A DNA stretch of 7,580 nt from Bacilli bacterium (GCA_016297695.1 JAEDGC010000068.1:1-7580), one strand, 5' to 3'. Numbered from the stretch's first letter, positions 1 through 6,698 are shown. The notes: generated by a model not told the origin, from the sequence alone. Numbers and translations are program-made.

Positions 1-2
1 GT

Positions 3-800
3 AAATTACTTATAGAAGCACAAGGAGGAGAAAAAAGAGCTAAATACGGTGATGGCTTGATTAAAGAATATTCTAAAAAACTTACATTTGAATTGAATTA
101 TAATTATTCTGAAAAAAATTTAAAAAGAATGCGTCAATTTTATTTGTTGATTCAAAAAGGGTCGACAATGTCGACCCTTTTATCTTGGAGTCACTATATT
201 GAACTTTTATCTTGTAATGATATAAATAAAATAAATTATTATATTAAAATAGCGGAGCAAAATAATTTATCAGTTAGAGAACTAAGAACAAAGATTAAAA
301 ATAAAGAATATGAAAGATTAGATGAAAAAAATAAATTAAAATTACAAAAAACAGAAGATAAAAATAATTTAGAAGTAATAGATATGGTTAAGGAACCAAT
401 ATTGATTAAAAATAAAGTCAATTATGAAGTTATAAGTGAAAAAGTACTACAAAATTTAATTTTAGAAGATATTCCATCTTTTTTAGAAGAATTAGGAACA
501 GGTTTTACCTTTATTAAAAATGAATATAAAATTAAATTAGGAGATAGATACAACTATATTGATTTACTTTTATTTAATTATATTTATAATTGCTTTGTGG
601 TAGTAGAATTAAAAATAACAGAACTAAAAAAAGAACATATAGGACAAATACAAACATATATGAATTATATAGATAAAAATCTAAAAACAGTAAATCAAGA
701 TAAAACAATTGGAATCATTATTGTAAGAAAAAATAATAAATTTATTATGGAATATTGCAGTGATAAAAGATTATTAGCTAAAGAATATGAACTAATTTAA
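3..800 (+). CDS. yhcG: YhcG/DUF1016-type PD-(D/E)XK nuclease, 5' end outside window
   Basis: This is the 3' part of a DUF1016 (COG4804, YhcG) gene. The frame is open from base 3, and the first visible residue aligns with residue 38 of the complete paralogue at 3652-4536, so about 37 codons are missing and the TTG at 57 is not a real start. The N-terminal helical DUF1016 part contains LSWSHY. The C-terminal nuclease-like part has the Asp of YNYIDLLLF (561-563), the ExK of VVVELK (Glu 606-608, Lys 612-614) and a GQIQ motif, matching a PD-(D/E)XK active site. The family is predicted to cut or process DNA in the cytoplasm, but the substrate is not established. It is about 60% identical by eye to the paralogue. 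A 13-base-arm palindrome lies inside the gene at 155-181. The family call is firm and the biological role unknown. Confidence 0.9.
   Translation, partial: KLLIEAQGGEKRAKYGDGLIKEYSKKLTFELNYNYSEKNLKRMRQFYLLIQKGSTMSTLLSWSHYIELLSCNDINKINYYIKIAEQNNLSVRELRTKIKNKEYERLDEKNKLKLQKTEDKNNLEVIDMVKEPILIKNKVNYEVISEKVLQNLILEDIPSFLEELGTGFTFIKNEYKIKLGDRYNYIDLLLFNYIYNCFVVVELKITELKKEHIGQIQTYMNYIDKNLKTVNQDKTIGIIIVRKNNKFIMEYCSDKRLLAKEYELI
155..181. repeat. Perfect intragenic palindrome in first YhcG gene
   Basis: The arms aaaagggtcgaca (155-167) and tgtcgaccctttt (169-181) are exact reverse complements around a single A at 168. The site lies in frame within the coding sequence, just before the conserved LSWSHY motif, and encodes roughly K-G-S-T-M-S-T-L. 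In RNA it could fold as an 11-base-pair stem with a small loop followed by U residues, which resembles a rho-independent terminator although it is inside a gene. The second YhcG gene has a palindrome at the same codon position. Confidence 0.95.
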
Positions 801-803
801 AAA

Positions 804-834
804 TAAAAAAATGATAAAAAATCATATTTTTTTA
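804..834 (+). terminator. Weak A/T-rich hairpin terminator after first YhcG gene
   Basis: Immediately after the TAA stop, aaaaaatgat pairs with atcatatttttt across an A-rich loop, with one bulged base, and is followed by T residues. It is plausible as an intrinsic terminator separating the YhcG gene from comEA, but the stem is almost entirely A-T, so the call is modest. Confidence 0.5.
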
Positions 835-849
835 TGAAAAAAAAGGAAA

Positions 850-888
850 TTGACTATTTATCGGTAATATAACTAGTAGAGGGGGTGA
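850..888 (+). promoter_or_regulatory. Possible comEA promoter region and strong Shine-Dalgarno
   Basis: TTGACT at 850-855 resembles a -35 box, and TAATATAAC lies at 865-873, but the spacing (about 9-12) is too short for a normal pair, so the promoter elements are uncertain. The Shine-Dalgarno GGGGGTGA at 881-888 is clear and fixes the comEA start at 892. If the TATAAC-like box is the -10, the 5' leader would be only about 12-15 bases, as predicted for the other promoters in this window. Confidence 0.35.
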
Positions 889-891
889 ATT

Positions 892-1641
892 ATGAATAAG
901 TTAAAAGATTTATTAGATTATTATTTTAATATCATTTGTTTATGTATTCTTATTTTTCTTGTAACAGGAATAATTACATTAATTTATAGAGATTATAAAA
1001 ACCATAAAAATAGTAAAAGCATAATTGAGACAAAAGAAGTTTTAAATGATATAAGTAATAATAATGAAGAAAATGAAGAATTTAAAATTAAAGTTGATAT
1101 TAAAGGTGCAGTTAAAAAACCAGGAGTTTATGAAATGGATAATAATAGCAATGTTTCAGATTTGATAAATATTGCTGGCGGACTAAAAAAAACTGCAGAT
1201 ACAAGTAATATAAATCTTAGTAAAAGGTTAAGCGATCAAATGGTTGTTAAAATTTTTACCAAAAATGAATTATTAAGTAAAAATATAACTGAAGAAAATA
1301 ATGAATGTATATGTGATAAAGTTATTATTAATGAATGTAACGAGAGTAATGCCTCAATTATTTTAAATGAAAATAATAACAATAATAGTAATAATAGTAG
1401 TAATAATAATTCTAATAATGATCAAACAAGTAAGGATACCAAAGATAATGGTCTTATTTCTATAAATACAGCAACTAAAGAAGAATTAATGACTTTAAAT
1501 AGTATTGGAGAATCCAAAGCAAATGCTATTATAGAATATCGAAATAATAATGGAAAATTTAAGACAATCGATGAAATAAAAAATGTCTCAGGCATAGGAG
1601 AAGCTTTATTTGAAAAAATTAAATCAAATATTACAATCTAA
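892..1641 (+). CDS. comEA: ComEA competence DNA receptor (SLBB + helix-hairpin-helix)
   Basis: ComEA is the membrane-anchored receptor that binds double-stranded DNA outside the cell during natural transformation and delivers it to ComEC. Residues about 12-32 form one hydrophobic membrane segment. Residues about 65-122 form an SLBB domain (VDIKGAVKKPGVYEM, then NIAGGL). Residues 157-186 are an Asn/Ser-rich linker, and 189-249 are the double helix-hairpin-helix DNA-binding domain, with NSIGESKA and SGIGEALF as the two hairpins. The length of 249 residues is typical of Gram-positive ComEA. The ATG at 892 follows GGGGGTGA by three bases. The 3' end overlaps comEC by 32 bases, so the two are co-transcribed and probably translationally coupled. 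There is no comEB-like gene between them. The linker is encoded by AAT/AGT-type triplets that could change in length by slippage. Confidence 0.95.
   Translation: MNKLKDLLDYYFNIICLCILIFLVTGIITLIYRDYKNHKNSKSIIETKEVLNDISNNNEENEEFKIKVDIKGAVKKPGVYEMDNNSNVSDLINIAGGLKKTADTSNINLSKRLSDQMVVKIFTKNELLSKNITEENNECICDKVIINECNESNASIILNENNNNNSNNSSNNNSNNDQTSKDTKDNGLISINTATKEELMTLNSIGESKANAIIEYRNNNGKFKTIDEIKNVSGIGEALFEKIKSNITI
1372..1419 (+). repeat. AAT-rich triplet tract encoding Asn/Ser linker
   Basis: A run of AAT, AAC, AGT and TCT codons encodes 16 consecutive Asn/Ser residues between the SLBB and helix-hairpin-helix domains of ComEA. Such tracts are prone to length change by slippage, in whole codons without frameshift. 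It probably acts as a flexible spacer outside the membrane. Confidence 0.8.
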
Positions 1642-3640
1642 TTATTTTTATATTTTATTAATAATTATATCAGCTTTTTATATTTATTTAAATTATAGTA
1701 AGAAATCGGTTTTAGATATAAATACAAAAGAATTTAAAGGAATTATAGAATACTATAAAATTGATGGAGATAAATTAACATTACAAGTAAAAGGTAAAGA
1801 AAGAATAATAGCTAATTATTATATAAAATCAAAAAAAGAAAAATTAACATTAAATGATAAATTATCAATCGGAGCATCTATTAAACTTATTGGTAACTTT
1901 GAATATCCAAGTAAAAATACTATATTTAATAATTTTAATTATAAAAAATATTTAAAATCTAAAAAAATATATCTTATCATGAATACAAATAAATTAAATT
2001 TTAAAAAAACTAATAATATTTTTTATAATTTAAAAAATAAATTAATTAAAATAATTACTACAAAAAAGAATAAAGAATATTTTTATACTTTTATTTTAGG
2101 TAATAAGGATTATCTTGAAAAAAACGTGTATGATGCTTTTAAAGTAAATAATATTACCCATTTATTTGCTATATCTGGAATGCATATATCTATGTTAGTT
2201 TTAATTTTAAAAAAAATGAAATTTAATAATTTTTTTATAATTATCTTTCTATATATTTACAGCTTTTTAGTTATGTTTACTCCTTCAGTACTTAGAGTAA
2301 CTATTTTTTATACTTTAAAAAGTATTCCAATAGTAAAAGATATAAGTAATAATAAATTATTATTATTTACAGCTTTTATACTAATAATATTAAATCCTTT
2401 TATTATTTTTGATATAGGATTTCAATATTCATTTATAATAACTTATGGACTCTTTTTATTAAAGCCACAAAATATGATAAATATATCTATATATTCCTTT
2501 TTATTATCTTTACCGATATCATTATTAAATAATTTTGAATTTAATATATTTTCGATTTTAAATAATATTTTAATAGTACCTTTTGTTTCAATTGTTTTGT
2601 ATCCATTATTACTTTTAACCTTTATTATGCCATTTATAGAACCAATATTAAGTGTTGTTATTTTTATTTTAGAAAATTTTAATTTATTTTTAGAAAAATA
2701 TGCATTGATCATTACAACAGGTAAATTAAATATCCTTTTTGTTATTATATATTATTTAATTATATGGGTATATTCAAAAAATAAAAATAAATTATTTATA
2801 TTAACTTTGATTTTTATAATTTTAATAAATAAATTTATATTTCTATTAGATAGTAATAGTTACGTATATTATTTAGATGTTTCTCAAGGAGATTCTTCAA
2901 TAATGATTACACCATATCAAAAAGAAATTATTATGATTGATACTGGTGGTACATTAAATTTAAAAAAAGAAAAGTGGCAAAGAAGAAATGGAAATTATAG
3001 AAAAATAACTAATATAATTTTATTTTTAAAAAGTAAAGGTATAACTAAAATTAATAAATTAATAATAACACATGGTGACTACGACCATATGGGCGAAGCA
3101 ATTAATTTAGTTAATAATTTCAGAGTAGAGAAAGTAATTTTTAATTGTGGTGAGTTTAATGATTTAGAACAAGATTTAATAAAAGTTTTAGATAAAAAGA
3201 AAATTAAATATTATTCATGTATTAAAAAACTAAATATTGATAATAATAAATTATATTTTCTAAATAATAAAGATTATGGTAATGAAAATGATAATTCATC
3301 AGTTATTTATACAGAATTAAATAATTATAAATTTTTATTTATGGGTGATGCAGGAGTAGAAGTGGAAGAAGATTTAATTGATAAATATAATCTTAAAGAT
3401 ATTGATGTGTTAAAAGTAGGTCATCATGGTAGTAAGACAAGTTCAAGTAAAGAATTTATAGATGAAATTAACCCTAAATATTCGATTATTAGTGTAGGTA
3501 TAAATAACAGATATGGTCATCCGAATGATAATGTTTTATATAATTTAGAAAATTCGATTATTTATAGAACGGATCAAGATGGAAGTATCATGTTTAAGAT
3601 TAATAAAGAAGAATTAAAGATAGAAACTTGTACACCATAG
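1610..3640 (+). CDS. comEC: ComEC/Rec2 competence DNA channel with metallo-beta-lactamase domain
   Basis: ComEC is the polytopic membrane channel that carries transforming single-stranded DNA into the cytoplasm. Residues about 11-29 are a membrane segment, followed by an OB-fold-like soluble region (DUF4131, about 40-125). Residues about 155-410 form the multi-helix competence domain with the signature HLFAISGMHISML (184-196). Residues about 415-676 form the metallo-beta-lactamase-like domain: LDVSQGDSS (422-430), metal-binding HGDYDH (488-493), FMGDAG (577-582), HHGSKTSSS (605-613) and RYGHP (634-638). The start is TTG at 1610, nine bases after AGGAG (1596-1600) inside comEA; no ATG lies near. 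At 676 residues it is within the normal family range and appears intact. Two damaged copies of its 3' end occur downstream, at about 5234-5823 and 7117-7258. Confidence 0.95.
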   Translation: MKKLNQILQSNYFYILLIIISAFYIYLNYSKKSVLDINTKEFKGIIEYYKIDGDKLTLQVKGKERIIANYYIKSKKEKLTLNDKLSIGASIKLIGNFEYPSKNTIFNNFNYKKYLKSKKIYLIMNTNKLNFKKTNNIFYNLKNKLIKIITTKKNKEYFYTFILGNKDYLEKNVYDAFKVNNITHLFAISGMHISMLVLILKKMKFNNFFIIIFLYIYSFLVMFTPSVLRVTIFYTLKSIPIVKDISNNKLLLFTAFILIILNPFIIFDIGFQYSFIITYGLFLLKPQNMINISIYSFLLSLPISLLNNFEFNIFSILNNILIVPFVSIVLYPLLLLTFIMPFIEPILSVVIFILENFNLFLEKYALIITTGKLNILFVIIYYLIIWVYSKNKNKLFILTLIFIILINKFIFLLDSNSYVYYLDVSQGDSSIMITPYQKEIIMIDTGGTLNLKKEKWQRRNGNYRKITNIILFLKSKGITKINKLIITHGDYDHMGEAINLVNNFRVEKVIFNCGEFNDLEQDLIKVLDKKKIKYYSCIKKLNIDNNKLYFLNNKDYGNENDNSSVIYTELNNYKFLFMGDAGVEVEEDLIDKYNLKDIDVLKVGHHGSKTSSSKEFIDEINPKYSIISVGINNRYGHPNDNVLYNLENSIIYRTDQDGSIMFKINKEELKIETCTP

Positions 3641-3651
3641 AAAGGGGTAGT
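3638..3651 (+). promoter_or_regulatory. comEC stop plus ribosome site for second YhcG gene
   Basis: The comEC TAG stop (3638-3640) is followed directly by AAAGGGG (3641-3647) and then ATG at 3652. The longer string accatagaaagg, running from the end of comEC into this ribosome site, recurs at 5817-5828 before the dinD-like gene. It decides the start at 3652 rather than the upstream in-frame TTG at 3628, which lies within comEC. Confidence 0.8.
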
Positions 3652-4536
3652 ATGAATTATTATAATGAGATAAAAAATGAATTAATAAATAATGAAATAA
3701 ATAGAAAAGTTAAAAATTATTCAGTAAATAAAAATGATTTAACAACATATTACAATGTTGGTAAGTTATTATTAGAAGCAGGTAAAAATTATGGTGAAAG
3801 AATAATAAAAGAATATTCAATGAAATTAACAAATGATTTAAATATTAGGTATGATGTGTCATCATTAAACAAAATGAGAAAATTTTATTGTTTAATAGAG
3901 AAAATGGCGACAGTGTCGCCAAATTTATCATATAGTCATTATGTGGAATTATTACCGTATGATGATTTAAATAAAGTTAGATATTATATAAAAATTATAG
4001 AAGAACAAAATTTATCAATTAGACAGTTAAGAATTAAAATAAAATCTAATGAATATGAAAGGTTGCCAGAATATTCAAAAAACAAATTAAGTGATAAAAA
4101 TGAATCAACTATAATTGATTATGTTAAAAATCCTATATTAATCAAGAATAGCAATAATTATAATGAAATATCAGAAAAAGTATTACAAAGACTAATACTT
4201 GAAGATATATCTTCATTCATGAAAGAGTTAGGAAATGATTTTAGTTTTATAGATAGTGAATATAAAATTAATCTAGGCGATAGATACAATTATATTGATT
4301 TACTTCTTTTTAATATAGAATTTAATTGCTATGTTGTAGTAGAATTAAAGGTAACAAAACTTAAGAAAGAACATATTGGTCAAATACAAGTTTATATGAA
4401 TTATATAGATGAAAATTTAAGAAATCTTAAACAAGATAAAACTATAGGAATAATTATTTGTAAACAAGATAATAAGTATATAATAAAATATTGTTCTGAT
4501 GAAAGGATAATTGCTAGAGAATATGAATTGGTGTGA
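3652..4536 (+). CDS. yhcG: YhcG/DUF1016-type PD-(D/E)XK nuclease, complete
   Basis: This complete DUF1016 (COG4804) protein of 294 residues starts 11 bases after the comEC stop with a ribosome site but no visible promoter, so it is probably read through from comEA-comEC. Residues 1-140 are the helical N-terminal DUF1016 region (LSYSHYVELL at 92-101). Residues about 155-294 are the nuclease domain, with Asp216 in YNYIDLLLF, Glu231 and Lys233 in VVVELK, and Gln244/Gln246 in GQIQ. All expected PD-(D/E)XK residues are present, so it is likely catalytically competent. The family is thought to act on DNA, but its target is not known to me. An intragenic palindrome at 3905-3921 corresponds to residues 85-90. 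The TGA stop forms part of the extended -10 box of the next gene. The paralogue at 3-800 lies on the other side of comEA-comEC. Confidence 0.93.
   Translation: MNYYNEIKNELINNEINRKVKNYSVNKNDLTTYYNVGKLLLEAGKNYGERIIKEYSMKLTNDLNIRYDVSSLNKMRKFYCLIEKMATVSPNLSYSHYVELLPYDDLNKVRYYIKIIEEQNLSIRQLRIKIKSNEYERLPEYSKNKLSDKNESTIIDYVKNPILIKNSNNYNEISEKVLQRLILEDISSFMKELGNDFSFIDSEYKINLGDRYNYIDLLLFNIEFNCYVVVELKVTKLKKEHIGQIQVYMNYIDENLRNLKQDKTIGIIICKQDNKYIIKYCSDERIIAREYELV
3905..3921. repeat. Intragenic palindrome in second YhcG gene
   Basis: The arms tggcgaca (3905-3912) and tgtcgcca (3914-3921) are exact reverse complements around G3913. The centre falls on the first base of the codon aligned with the palindrome centre of the first YhcG gene. 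Both share the core CGACAnTGTCG. Two flanking base pairs differ in a matched way: T-A becomes G-C at one, and G-C becomes T-A at the other. Confidence 0.9.
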
Positions 4537-4552
4537 TATAATGTATATAGGA
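4532..4552 (+). promoter_or_regulatory. Extended -10 promoter and Shine-Dalgarno for peptidase S51 gene
   Basis: TGTGATATAAT (4532-4542) contains a perfect extended -10 (TG-n-TATAAT, with TATAAT at 4537-4542). Its TGA is also the stop codon of the YhcG gene. No good -35 is seen at normal spacing, as expected for an extended -10 promoter. A start about seven bases downstream would begin at or next to AGGA (4549-4552), giving a leader of about 14 bases. Confidence 0.65.
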
Positions 4553-4562
4553 TGTGATTGAA

Positions 4563-5180
4563 ATGAAAGTGATTCTTAGCTCATGTGACTTTATTAATGA
4601 TAATTCTAAAAATACTATTTTGAGCAATATAGATAAAGATTTAGATAAATGTAAGGTTTTATTTATTCCAAATGAGAAAGCAACAAGAGAAAAAATATAT
4701 TCTGATAAGTACTACAATAGATTATATGATGATGGTTTTATAAACAAAGAAAATATATATGTATTTGATGAAGAAAATGTAGATAGATTTATAAATTTAG
4801 ATATTGATTTATTATATATAAGTGGTGGAAATACATTTGCAACATTAAAGAAGATTAAAGATTCTGGATTCGATAAACACATAAGCAATTATATAAAAAA
4901 TGGGATAATTTATATTGGAGGTTCTTGTGGAGCTCATATAGTTACGAAAAATATAGAACATTTACTTTCGCTAGATGATAATTATTGTAATCTAGATAAC
5001 TTTGATGCATTAGGTTTATTTGACGGGATAATTATTCCTCATTGTGAAGCAGAAGAATTTAATCCTCCAAAAAGAGAAGAATTATACAATGAATTGGTAA
5101 AACAAAATAAATATAATGTATATAAACTTACAAATGATGAATCATTGGTAATAACTGATAAGAAAATACAAAAAATGTAA
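4563..5180 (+). CDS. Peptidase S51 family protein (PepE-like)
   Basis: This 205-residue protein resembles the peptidase E/S51 family, cytoplasmic serine peptidases with a class-I glutamine amidotransferase-like fold; PepE cleaves Asp-X dipeptides. It begins with MKVILSS, has ISGGNTF at 86-92, and has the nucleophile elbow GGSCGAH at 119-125 with Ser121. His160 in IIPHC is the probable catalytic His. The usual Ala after the nucleophile is Cys here, a conservative oddity. Length is normal for the family. The ATG at 4563 is preferred to the in-frame GTG at 4554 because AGGA at 4549-4552 is ten bases from the ATG but only one from the GTG. It has its own extended -10 promoter, and its TAA stop overlaps the terminator stem. 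The exact substrate is not predictable, since S51 also includes cyanophycinase-like enzymes. Confidence 0.85.
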   Translation: MKVILSSCDFINDNSKNTILSNIDKDLDKCKVLFIPNEKATREKIYSDKYYNRLYDDGFINKENIYVFDEENVDRFINLDIDLLYISGGNTFATLKKIKDSGFDKHISNYIKNGIIYIGGSCGAHIVTKNIEHLLSLDDNYCNLDNFDALGLFDGIIIPHCEAEEFNPPKREELYNELVKQNKYNVYKLTNDESLVITDKKIQKM

Positions 5181-5210
5181 GAATTATCAATTTGATAGTT
5201 CTTTTTCTTT
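5179..5210 (+). terminator. Intrinsic terminator, copy 1
   Basis: The stem aagaattatca (5179-5189) pairs with tgatagttctt (5193-5203) through 11 positions, one a G-T wobble, with loop ATT, followed by TTTCTTT. The first two bases belong to the S51 gene's stop codon. The same hairpin, base for base, occurs at 7055-7079, and homology continues beyond it into the comEC remnants. Confidence 0.85.
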
Positions 5211-5366
5211 AAAAACAAAGGATTTATAATAGTGTGCATAAACGATACTTGCCACATGGAGATTATGATCATATGTGAGAAGCAATAAACTTAGTTAAAA
5301 ATATTAAAGTAGATAAAGTTATATTTAACTGTGGTGGATACAATGATTTAGAAAAAGAATTAATCA
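5179..5366 (+). repeat. Terminator + comEC-remnant repeat, copy 1
   Basis: This stretch is homologous to 7055-7240. Both start at TAAGAATTATC, continue through the terminator and an AT-rich spacer of similar length, share gtgtgcataaacg, and enter the comEC fragment at the HGDYDH codons. The intact comEC has no such upstream flank, so the two remnants share a common origin separate from the local comEC. Confidence 0.8.
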
Positions 5367-5823
5367 AAATATTAGATAATAAAAATATGAAGTATTATTC
5401 GTGTATTAAAGAATTAAATATAGATAAGTATAAATTACAATTTTTAAACACAAAAGAATATGATAATGAAAATAATAATTCATCAGTTATTTATACTGAA
5501 TTAAATAATCATAAATTTTTATTTATGGGAGATGCTGGAATAGAAGTTGAAGAAGATTTAATTGATAAATATAATCTTAAAGATATTGATGTTTTAAAAG
5601 TAGGACATCATGGAAGTAAGACAAGCTCTAGTAAAATTTTTATAGATGAGATTAACCCAAAATATTCAGTTATAAGTGTTGGAAAAATAATAGATACGGA
5701 CATCCGAATGATAATGTATTAGATAATTTAAATAATTCAAAAATATATATAACAGATCAAGATGGTAGTATTATGTTTAAATTTAAAAATAATAAATTAC
5801 AAATTGAAACATGTGTACCATAG
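5234..5823 (+). pseudogene. Broken copy of comEC 3' end (metallo-beta-lactamase domain)
   Basis: The translation matches residues 488-676 of the intact ComEC at about 80% identity by eye, from HGDYDH to the end ETCVP and stop. It has two lesions. The codon after HGDYDHM, Gly in ComEC, is TGA at 5276-5278. One A is missing from the A run at 5683-5687, which shifts the frame just before the RYGHP motif; the correct frame then resumes to the TAG at 5821-5823. In addition it lacks the first 487 codons, including all membrane helices. An internal piece, 5387-5722, is open but looks like a remnant rather than a gene. HHGSKTSSS and FMGDAG are preserved. The fragment ends in the same stop-plus-ribosome-site string that follows the real comEC, and here leads into the dinD-like gene. 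Confidence 0.9.
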
Positions 5824-5837
5824 AAAGGAGTATGACA
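5817..5837 (+). promoter_or_regulatory. comEC-remnant stop plus ribosome site for dinD-like gene
   Basis: ACCATAGAAAGGAG (5817-5830) nearly repeats the junction between the real comEC and the second YhcG gene. AAAGGAG at 5824-5830 is seven bases from ATG 5838 but only one from the in-frame ATG at 5832, so 5838 is the better start. No promoter is evident, so transcription must come from within or upstream of the comEC remnant. Confidence 0.7.
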
Positions 5838-6671
5838 ATGAATGAAATAAAAGAGTATACAGAAAAAATATTTGAGGATATAAAGCATATAGATGAAGAA
5901 GGTAATGAATATTGGTTGGCTAGAGAATTACAAAATGTGTTAGGGTACCATCAATGGCGAAGTATAAATGATTTGATTGAGAGAGCTAAAGTTGCCTGCA
6001 AAGAAAGCAAATACAATGTATATGATCATTTTGCGTTGCAACGCAAAATGATAAAATTAGCAAAAGGTGCAAGAAGAAATGTTGTAGATTACAAATTATC
6101 TAGATACGCATGTTATTTAATTGTAATGAATGGTAATCCTAAAAAGGAAATAATTGCACTTGCACAAACATACTTTGCTATTCAAACAAGAAAACAAGAA
6201 CTATTTGAAAAAGAGTATAATGAACTAACAGAAGATGAAAAAAGATTATATAGAAGAAATCAAGCAAGAAAAGGTAATTATAATTTAAATAAAACAGCAT
6301 TTAAAAGTGGAGTAAAAGATTTAGCTAGATTTCACAATGCAGGATATAAAGGACTTTATAATGGCGAAACAGCGGATGATATTTTTAAAAGAAAGAAACT
6401 AAGATATAGAGAAGATATACTTGATAATATGGGTAGTGAAGAACTTGCAGATAATATATTTAGAATTGCCCAGACGGATGCTAAATTAAAAAGAGATAAT
6501 GTAGATAATGAATATACTGCAAATTCTGTTCATTATGAAGTAGGTAAAGAAGTAAGAGATAGTATTAAAAGATTGGGAGGAATAATGCCTGAGAATTTAC
6601 CAACGCCAAATAGAAGTTTAAAAGAATTAGAAAAGGAGAATAAAAATCAACTGATTGATAAAAAGATGTGA
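5838..6671 (+). CDS. dinD: DNA damage-inducible protein D (DinD) family
   Basis: This 277-residue protein matches the DinD family along its length. It has an N-terminal BRO-like part (EYWLARELQNVLGY at 24-37), the conserved block DYKLSRYACYLIVMNG (84-99) followed by AQTYFAIQTRKQE (109-121), then RFHNAGYKGLYNG (164-176) and NMGSEELADNIFR (197-209). E. coli DinD (274 residues) is LexA-controlled and reported to inhibit RecA activities, so a role in damage response or recombination is likely but not shown here. I found no Gram-positive LexA box upstream. The gene follows a comEC pseudogene and uses a ribosome site almost identical to that of the second YhcG gene. A perfect 28-base palindrome overlaps residues 63-72. 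The TGA stop is part of the next gene's extended -10 box. No damage to the frame is visible. Confidence 0.9.
   Translation: MNEIKEYTEKIFEDIKHIDEEGNEYWLARELQNVLGYHQWRSINDLIERAKVACKESKYNVYDHFALQRKMIKLAKGARRNVVDYKLSRYACYLIVMNGNPKKEIIALAQTYFAIQTRKQELFEKEYNELTEDEKRLYRRNQARKGNYNLNKTAFKSGVKDLARFHNAGYKGLYNGETADDIFKRKKLRYREDILDNMGSEELADNIFRIAQTDAKLKRDNVDNEYTANSVHYEVGKEVRDSIKRLGGIMPENLPTPNRSLKELEKENKNQLIDKKM
6025..6052. repeat. Perfect 28-base palindrome inside dinD-like gene
   Basis: The arms atcattttgcgttg (6025-6038) and caacgcaaaatgat (6039-6052) are exact reverse complements with no spacer. The site is within the coding region and spans residues D-H-F-A-L-Q-R-K-M-I, just before the conserved GARR...DYKLSRYACYLI block. 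As RNA it could form a stem of about 11 pairs with a small loop. It shares no obvious core with the YhcG palindromes. Confidence 0.95.
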
Positions 6672-6688
6672 TATAATTTTAATAGGAG
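6667..6688 (+). promoter_or_regulatory. Extended -10 promoter and Shine-Dalgarno for COG3323-like gene
   Basis: TGTGATATAAT (6667-6677, TATAAT 6672-6677) repeats the motif upstream of the S51 gene, again overlapping the TGA stop of the gene before it. AGGAG at 6684-6688 is ten bases before ATG 6699. The predicted transcript would start near the Shine-Dalgarno, with a leader of about 15 bases. No convincing -35 box is seen. Confidence 0.65.
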
Positions 6689-6698
6689 CTGAAATAAT

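Noticed and set aside
1372..1419. AAT-rich tract as a CRISPR-like or mobile repeat
   Set aside because: It is an in-frame Asn/Ser linker in ComEA with no spacer structure.
155..3921. The YhcG palindromes as DNA-uptake sequences linked to comEC
   Set aside because: Uptake sequences are a fixed word repeated many times. Here only an 11-base core recurs, at one homologous gene position, and the dinD palindrome is different.
5039..5272. Minus-strand open frame, as well as those at 239-421, 2443-2712 and 7203-7493
   Set aside because: They lie opposite well-supported genes or remnants, have Phe/Ile/Ser-rich compositions typical of AT-rich antisense frames, and show no recognisable family.
5266..5275. 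tatgatcata palindrome in both comEC remnants
   Set aside because: It is short, A/T-rich and explained by the Asp-Tyr-Asp-His-Met codons of the metal site.
5276..5278. TGA read as Trp (Mollicutes code), which would make the comEC copy open at its start
   Set aside because: ComEC has Gly at this position, not Trp, and two genes here end in TGA with a promoter and ribosome site immediately after. The copy also has a separate frameshift.
5387..5722. Open frame of 111 codons as an independent small protein
   Set aside because: It is the internal part of the comEC pseudogene. The ATG has no good ribosome site, and the C-terminal residues are out-of-frame comEC sequence.
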